The notes beneath the pieces were generated by a model. It was not told where the DNA came from and did no database searches. It saw only the letters and a program-made list of their open reading frames with translations. A stretch of DNA of 64,000 bases from Anaspis maculata (taxonomy: Eukaryota > Arthropoda > Insecta > Coleoptera > Scraptiidae), in contig OX421965.1 of the NCBI GenBank assembly GCA_949128115.1, positions 53,314,012 to 53,378,011 of the forward strand. The letters run 5' to 3'. Positions 57,286 through 64,000 of the stretch are shown here, one piece after another; the stretch's first letter is position 1, and the number at the start of each line of letters is the position of its first letter. The position numbers and the translations under genes were made by a program.

Positions 57286-60200
57286 TAGAGAACATTTTGA
57301 TAGGCGAGCAGTGCGTCTGAGTAGTCTTGCTTTGAATTGTTTCTCCCAGAAGTCACGCATCTCTGTGATGTTGTACGTTGCCTAGGGAGGCCCCATGAGT
57401 AGTCCGATCGGATTACACCGGGTGACGTTGGAGGCCGAGGCACAGCCCTCCTTCCCCATAGTGCATCGCTTCAAAAAAGAGTTACGCTTGTTGTAGTGTG
57501 AGCATGACTTCATGGCATCATTATTTCCACTCTTTGGCAACCAAGTGAATATTTCAATTAGACCTCTGGTACTTAACTCAAACCATCCCCCACGACCACG
57601 CCACGTAAAGGGCCACGCTAATACATTCACAAGATTCCTTTGGACATCCACCTGGAAAACTGTTGCGTCGCCAATCCGGTCGGCGGGAGAAGCTAAACCA
57701 AGCTTAAATTGAAATTACAAAGTCCCTATCAAAGCGGCGGCTTACAAATGGCCGTTTTAAATGACGAGTAATCCCCAGGATGACTGTCACTATTAGTAGG
57801 TTGGAGCACCAGTTTCATTAGTCATTAGTAGGTATAGAGCTCAACAAATTGATCCTTTTTTGCGAACAACTTCTTTTGTGAACGGTTCTAACTGAAATTG
57901 ATTGTAAGACCATCCAGCAAAGGAAGTCGTTTCGCAACCCTTTGACCTGAAATCACCCAATTATGAAAGTTCTTTTATACAAGTATATGCGCGGTATTTT
58001 TATCTGTGAAGTTATCATTGATTTCTCCCTCTTTATTCGCCAGCTGGGAAGTATATTGATTGAATGGCGACATCTCAAATGCCATAATACTTTTGGAATA
58101 TCCCGGAATTATTATTCTTAAAGAAAAATCATCGGTATATGCTTCGCTTCATCTTCATGCCCGCATACGGAACAGAACTGCTCTTTTTAATATACGCTTG
58201 TGAAAAGTTTCTTTTAAAGAGCACTTTCCCCTCAAAAGTCGTTTCAGAACTTCGTAAACAAAAACTGTAAAATTAATTTAAGAATTTTTGCCTTGTGCTA
58301 TTTACACACTTCCTTAAATTTATTAAATTTACTTGGGGGTTCCTTTAAAAGCCCTAGCTGCGTTGCCTGTCGGATCCGCTTCCTCTCTCATCCTTCCTTT
58401 TGTATATCCCACGCCCGCCCTCCCTGATCCTCCCTCGCGTCTTTTCTTTTTCCGATAATCCTGCGGAGCAGCAGCAATTCCAAAATCATTAACGCACCTC
58501 CGCCCTAATTAATATGGGCGGTGTACCAGAAGAGGGGGAACTGAAACATAATCAATCATGTCATCATGTCAGAATCACAACCATGTAAATACATTTCGCT
58601 GATTAGTGAAACGTGGAGTGAATCGCTTACACTGGTATTGTATAGGATTAGAAAATTATTATTATCGTCATCGTCGAAGAGGAAGGAGGAAGGAATAACG
58701 TAGTGAGCATAATGATGATGCTTTTTGCATTAGCTATAGGGCATCATGGTTGTGTTGTGCAAGGCACTAAACAATAATCATGGTAATATGCGTCGTTAAT
58801 TGAATTATATTGCACTTTGTGGAAATATGCACTCAGGCATTAGGAGGACTGAAACTCCCATCACTCCTGAGCCATTAAGTTGAAACCCTTCCTCACTTCA
58901 ACATGCATAAGCGTGAAAACTCTCATTGTTGTACCTATAGTTTTTTGTTGTACAGGCTTGGTTATGTTTCTTTCTCTCAGTCATTAGATTGGATGTCGCA
59001 AGAAACATAATTATTAATCTCAGAGTTCTTATACCTAGATAGACTTGAGGGATAATGAGGCAAGACGGCCACGCTGGCTACTAAATACCATCAGGTTTAG
59101 GAGACAAATAAAGCAATTGGCCGGACTGAAAACAAACTCTAATTAACGTACCTAGATGTCGCTAATAACTGCAATAGACCATGCATTGGCTTCATATTAT
59201 TGGTGGGTTTCCATGCACTTCATGCTACTCTACTGAGCCTTCGATATTATTATTTTCACCACGGATAGGCTAGGTACCATCAAGCCATGATTTTACCGTT
59301 ATTGCGTTGTCTGTATACCTATATATGAATTAAGTTACACCTACATTACGCTGTGATAGCTAGATAGCTTCATTATAATTTTGTTCAGCCTGTAACTTTC
59401 TGTAGCTGCCTACCTTCATTTTTTGTATAAATTTAAGCTATCTAGTGCAGAGTAGTGCAAGCTTCATCATAATTACAAATTTGCAGAAATAAGTTATTCA
59501 TGTAAATAATGAATATTCAGTTTCATTTACTTGTGCTGAATTTAATTTTGTGCATTGTAAATTACGTTTATCAAAGAGTTCATAGCGAAAAAGGAGCAAG
59601 CAAGGTTAGGATTTTCTAGTACATTTTTGTTCTGATAAAAAAACTATGTAAAATGATAATGTAGGTAGCTACCATGTAGAATGTATACAAAAGATGGACA
59701 ACTGATTTTTTTTAAACAAATTCGAAGAGCTGTATAGCAAAACCATTCAAACTCTGAAGTTTCCTACTGCTTAAGTCTGTTGCTTAACTCGCGAGATGAC
59801 CCTCGATAGGCAGAACAACTGTCATTAGCCAACATTCTTTTTTGAGGGATATTAACTTTTTCACTAAGATGCGTCAAGGTTAATAATTATGGCGTTCACT
59901 GCGAAAATCAGTTCAACTCTCCCACATCTTTCCGATCCAGATCCATACGGGCAGAAAATTTGAAGAAGCATACTTTCAGTTTGGCACGTCGTCCCCACAA
60001 ATAAATTTCAAATTGTCATAATGCACGTTGTGTCTGCTGATGTTCATAAACCTTGAGTTTGTCCAGGCTGCGCTGCCGACCCGTACGTAGGTGTACCTAC
60101 ATTGTGTGAGCAGCGTATCCTTCAAATATTTAAGCGGTTACGAAGCAAACATCATAAAAAATTTGGATTACCCGCTGTTACAATGACATACATGCAATAA

Positions 60201-60845
60201 AAGACAATATACCTCGCAATATACGTTATACTTTCTGGTTCTGTTTCCAGTATATGGTAGCGCTGGCTGATGCATGGAATTTTCATAGTTAATGGAGACG
60301 TCGGATTCAAGTCTGCACAGTGTTATCCTGCTGACCGTTTTCGATTGAAGTTTTGCAAATGTCCAAATGTATCTAACAGATCTATTAGTTCTATCCAACC
60401 CCAAAATCCGTCACTGAACGGTCAAAAGCACTCGCACAAATGAGTTTTTAGATAGAAAACAGAACAACTAAATGAATAATCACTTGTGCAAATGCTTTTG
60501 ACCCCACAATAAAGTCAATAAACGGTTCCGGCTTGGGTTGGAATAAACCTGATACTCATGCCTGTTTTGTATTTTGTAACGACCTCGTTATGTGTATGCT
60601 ATCTTTGCCTGTATCTATGAATCCCCTATACCTCCCTCTCTGTCTACCTGCAATAACGAGTCGTTACGAGATACAGAATAGACCTGACTATCTCCATATG
60701 AAAGGCTTGTTACATCATACCATTTCTTATGCAGTTTTTGCCATATTCTGTCAATAAAACAATCAAGTTTATTCTCGTCGTCGCGCCAGACCCATTCTAG
60801 CAGGGCCCTTCTTTCCCAAAACACAGGGGTGTATTGGGATATATA
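57286..60845. other. Anonymous non-coding DNA
   Basis: About 3.6 kb with no recognised gene, RNA or transposon end. Overlapping open frames at 57225-57712 on both strands have no motifs. Confidence 0.45.
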
Positions 60846-62319
60846 CAGGGTGGTGAAAATTTCGATGCTCACCATTGGTATCTTGGAAACGGTAAGAGAT
60901 ACGAGGTCGGTTAAATTAGAAAAAAGTTGCGCATTTTTGTGACGATTGATAATCTGAAAAGAGACTTCGAATATTTTGATTGGTTTACGATTTATCACGA
61001 AAAAACTGAAAATTTTGATTTCAGAAATTATTTTTTATCTTTTCAACCATTCAAGCTATTTCAATCAAACTTGGTAGTTTTATGTTTTTGATCACTCCGA
61101 GTCGATCAACGTTGGCAGAAATTTTCCAGGCTTTCTAGATGTCAAATTATGATAGTCAACTTTTGTTTTTCTCATGGCCGCCATATTGGATTTTTGCACT
61201 AATAGGTAGAGAAAAAAATTAGCTTTCTGAATTAGTAACCAACATGTTTTTTTTATGACATTTTTAGCGTCAAATTTAGAAATTTTCATAAATTATTGAC
61301 AAAATCGGGAATGCTTTGAAAAACAATTGAAATATTATCAATAGCAACAACAACAAAAAAAAGACAGATTGTATTCAATTGACGTATCTAGGGGCTCGAT
61401 ACCAAGTTGCAGGCGCGAAGTTTGGAACGGCGTAACTCGCCAAATACAGCGCGGTCTGATTGGTTGGGATCCGCCGTTGCTATGGTAACGGCACTTACGG
61501 TGGTCTCAGCCCCAACTTGATATCGAGCCGTAACTTCTCAATCGTGTTTTGTGCTTGTTTGTACCGAGAGCTCATAAATTAAATGAGTCAAGGGTGCCTG
61601 TGAATTCAAAACCGTCTGTCAAAACTAGGTAATCCTTACTTCTTTTCTGATAAATTTGTCAAACTTTAACAAGATCGATGCTAGTTCCGACAGACGTCTT
61701 TGAACTCACAGACACCCTTGACCCATTCAATTCATGAACTACCGGTACAAACAAGCACAAAACACGTTTACGAAGTTAGATACGTCAATTGCACACCATC
61801 TGTCACTTTTTTGTTGTTGTTATTGATAATATTTCAATTGTTTTTCAAAGCATTCCCGATTTTGTCAATAATTTACGGAAATTTCAAAATTTGACGCTTA
61901 AAATGTCATGAAAAAAAACATGTTGGTTACTAATTCGGAAAGCTAATTTTTTTCTCTATCTATTAGTGCAAGAATCCAATATGGCGGCCATAAGAAAAGC
62001 AAAAGTTGACTATCATAATTTGACCGCTAGAAGGCCTGGAAAATTTCTGTCAACGTTGATCGACTCGGAGTGATCAAAAACATAAAACTACCAAGTTTGA
62101 TTGAAATAGCTTGAATGGTTGGAAAGATGAAAAATAATTTCTGAAATCAAAATTTTCAGTTTTTTCGTGATAAATCGTAAACCAATCAAAATATTCAAAG
62201 TCTCTTTTCAGATTGTCAATCGCCACAAAAATGCGCGACTTTTTTCTAATTTAACCGACCTCGTATCTCCTACCGTTTCCAAGATACCAATGGTGAGCAT
62301 CGAAATTTTCACCACCCTG
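60846..62319. mobile_element. Fold-back element, CAGGGTGGTGAAAATTTCGA ends, 1474 bp
   Basis: Nearly the whole element is an inverted repeat: 60846-61391 plus 61531-61640 mirrors 61700-62319. Ends CAGGGTGGTGAAAATTTCGA ... TCGAAATTTTCACCACCCTG lie between TA dinucleotides. The matching open frames at 60615-60998 (minus) and 62167-62370 (plus) are the same sequence read from each arm. The left arm is interrupted by the Harbinger-type MITE at 61392-61530. Confidence 0.9.
61392..61530. mobile_element. Harbinger-derived MITE, 139 bp
   Basis: GGGCTCGATACCAAGTTG at the left and CAACTTGATATCGAGCCG at the right match the ends of the 45759-54713 element. The right half also shares CACTTACGGTGGTCTC, the inverse of that element's left subterminal region (GACCACCGTAAGTG), so it is a likely deletion derivative. 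Flanks are TAG and TAA; the other fold-back arm shows the unoccupied site TATCTAACTTC. Confidence 0.9.
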
Positions 62320-62592
62320 TATACCTTTTTGCGAAGGTATGCGAAAGAATGGATTGTTAAATTTCACTAAAATTTACTTAGACAACACTTAGCACAGAAC
62401 GGCTAGCAGATAGCCAGCTTCGACTTTGTTTCATGATACTTTACTCAGACTAGCTTTAAACGAAGCGGTGAGATAGAAGTCAGAATGCCCTCTGCTGGTG
62501 TGGCTCTGACTTACTGCGGCAACTCGCACATTCAAGGTATGCGCCGGCGATCATTTCATTGACAATAATATGTATGTACATAAATACAGATA

Positions 62593-63177
62593 CAGAGTGT
62601 CAATTCAAAAGTTTCCCAACCCCGATTTCTTCTGCAACATTTTTTCCCCAAAGGAATTTCGAGACATTTCATATTCGAGGGAGACATATAATTATATGAT
62701 TACCATAAATTATATTTCCCTGCTTTATCCCCTTAGACAGGGTGACTACTCTTCCACGAATTTCGAATGACAATATGATGGGGGTCGAGTAATAAATCAT
62801 TTTGGATGCCTTTCAAGTTTTTTTGGTGCAATAAGAACTAATATCGAACCACCCACTTTCAAGATTTTCAAATGCAAAGTGACATTCTTGAAAAAAATCA
62901 CCCTGAATGAGTATGGGGGTCAAGTAACATATTATTTTTAGGGCGCTCCAACTAAGAAACAAAATTGTACAACCTGTTCTCAGGTTAAGATTCGTCCCCT
63001 GATCCCGCTTGAAATTTTAGAAAAATTTTAATGAAGACCTCAAGGGGTGATATAGGATCTTGAATTCATACGAATCAGATGTCCCCATCGAATATAAAAT
63101 CGACCTGTCCTGGGATTTCTTTGGAAAAGATTTGCAGAGAAGAAATCAGGTGGGAAGGTTTCAAATTGGATATAATG
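62593..63177. mobile_element. Fold-back element, CAGAGTGTCAATTCAAAAGT ends, copy 2
   Basis: A shorter, diverged relative of 55623-56442 with the same order of blocks (CCCGATTTCTTC, GAGGGAGACAT, TTATCCCCTTAGACAGG). Its right end, GGTTTCAAATTGGATATAATG, mirrors its left end. TA flanks. Confidence 0.75.
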
Positions 63178-63179
63178 TA

Positions 63180-64000
63180 TTGGTTATTGGATAATAATTC
63201 AATCATAGATAGATGATAGATCTTCCGCTCAATAACCGCAACTCAGAATCTAAAGTGCCCCAAAGTAGTCATCCATCGTGTTGACAACTCGCCTTGTTTT
63301 ATAAGCTTCGATCAAGTTTTTTTGTGCACCCGACGTTGTCCAAATAAAACTTCTGGGAAGGAAGAATGAAGCAAAAAAGAGTTGGTATATAGTTGATGGC
63401 CTAAGCGAAAAGGGCACCAGTATCCAGAATATAAAGACATTAATGATTATTGTTCGGTGATAGTTTGTTGCTAGATTGTTTCAAATATTGATGTACATGA
63501 ATTGTATCATGTACATCCCTTAAGGACTTGATAAGTTGAAACTATGCGGGTAAACTTGAAACATAAAACATTTGCAAAACTTGTGAACAAATTCTAAGTG
63601 TTTTTTCTTGTCTTTTCCAGGTGAGCAGTATGTCCTCAAAAATAACCCATCGGCTTCCATTTCCAAAACACGAGTGCGTTGAAAAATTTTGCTGACTTTG
63701 TTAACGTACGGCAAACATTGGTATTGGAACACCTTATGGTGAGTACGAGTAGTAAGTAATCGGAACCTTCTTCTTTTTGGAAAAGGAATCCTGATTTTTT
63801 CTTCAAGATCTAATATATTTGGAAACTACATGAGAAATACTACAAGAATAAATGCTTCTTGAATAGCTTGCCACTCTTCAGGCTGGCTCAATAGGAGATT
63901 TTATAATTGAATTCTCCCATGATCATTTTCAAGAATTTCAATCTTAATATAATCAGTCAAGCGCTCTTCCAAATGATCAGTCCACTCTTCAGTTTTGGTA
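63180..64000. other. Anonymous non-coding DNA
   Basis: No gene recognised. A perfect small hairpin, GATGTACATGA / TCATGTACATC around a 6-nt loop, lies at 63490-63517. Confidence 0.45.

Noticed and set aside
60615..60998. 127-residue minus-strand open frame
   Set aside because: It lies across the end of the 60846 fold-back element and partly repeats as the mirror frame at 62167-62370; transposon arm sequence, not a gene.

Overview
The window is eukaryotic genomic DNA of animal type, probably from an insect or other arthropod. It is AT-rich, spliced genes are present, there are no bacterial-style operons, and it is packed with transposons of arthropod character: Ty3/gypsy, BEL/Pao, PIF/Harbinger, hAT-like and TA-flanked fold-back elements, plus a tRNA-derived SINE. 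The species cannot be named from sequence alone. No complete host protein-coding gene was recognised. Every convincing coding region belongs to a mobile element.

Layout. From 1 to about 31.7 kb the window is a mosaic of non-coding DNA, MITEs, fold-back elements (some nested), minisatellites and dead gypsy pol pieces. Two loci, near 5.3 and 22.0 kb, each carry a head-to-tail dimer of the same 330-bp hairpin unit. From 32.1 to 34.6 kb lies a dead BEL/Pao pol gene split by a 1.5-kb insertion flanked by CAATGG. A full-length SINE with a 10-bp target duplication sits at 35.87-36.21 kb.

The main object is a very young Ty3/gypsy-type LTR retrotransposon at 36587-55228. It has 2.39-kb LTRs that differ by one base in the comparisons made here, a tRNA-Lys(CUU)-type primer site, gag, and a pol in the -1 frame with all catalytic motifs present. 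A GGGAAAC slippery site with a downstream stem joins gag to pol. Its 3' LTR is interrupted by an 8955-bp PIF/Harbinger transposon (45759-54713) with perfect 18-bp terminal inverted repeats and a TTA target duplication.

The Harbinger element carries the two genes expected of an autonomous copy: a DDE transposase (two exons, + strand) and a Myb/SANT-like DNA-binding protein (three exons, - strand). All splice sites and reading frames fit. Several smaller MITEs sit inside its introns and spacer. A 139-bp non-autonomous relative with matching ends is inserted at 61.4 kb inside one arm of a 1.47-kb fold-back element, whose other arm preserves the empty site.

From 55.2 kb to the end the DNA is again anonymous sequence with fold-back elements of several families whose ends resemble CAGGGTG and which sit between TA dinucleotides.
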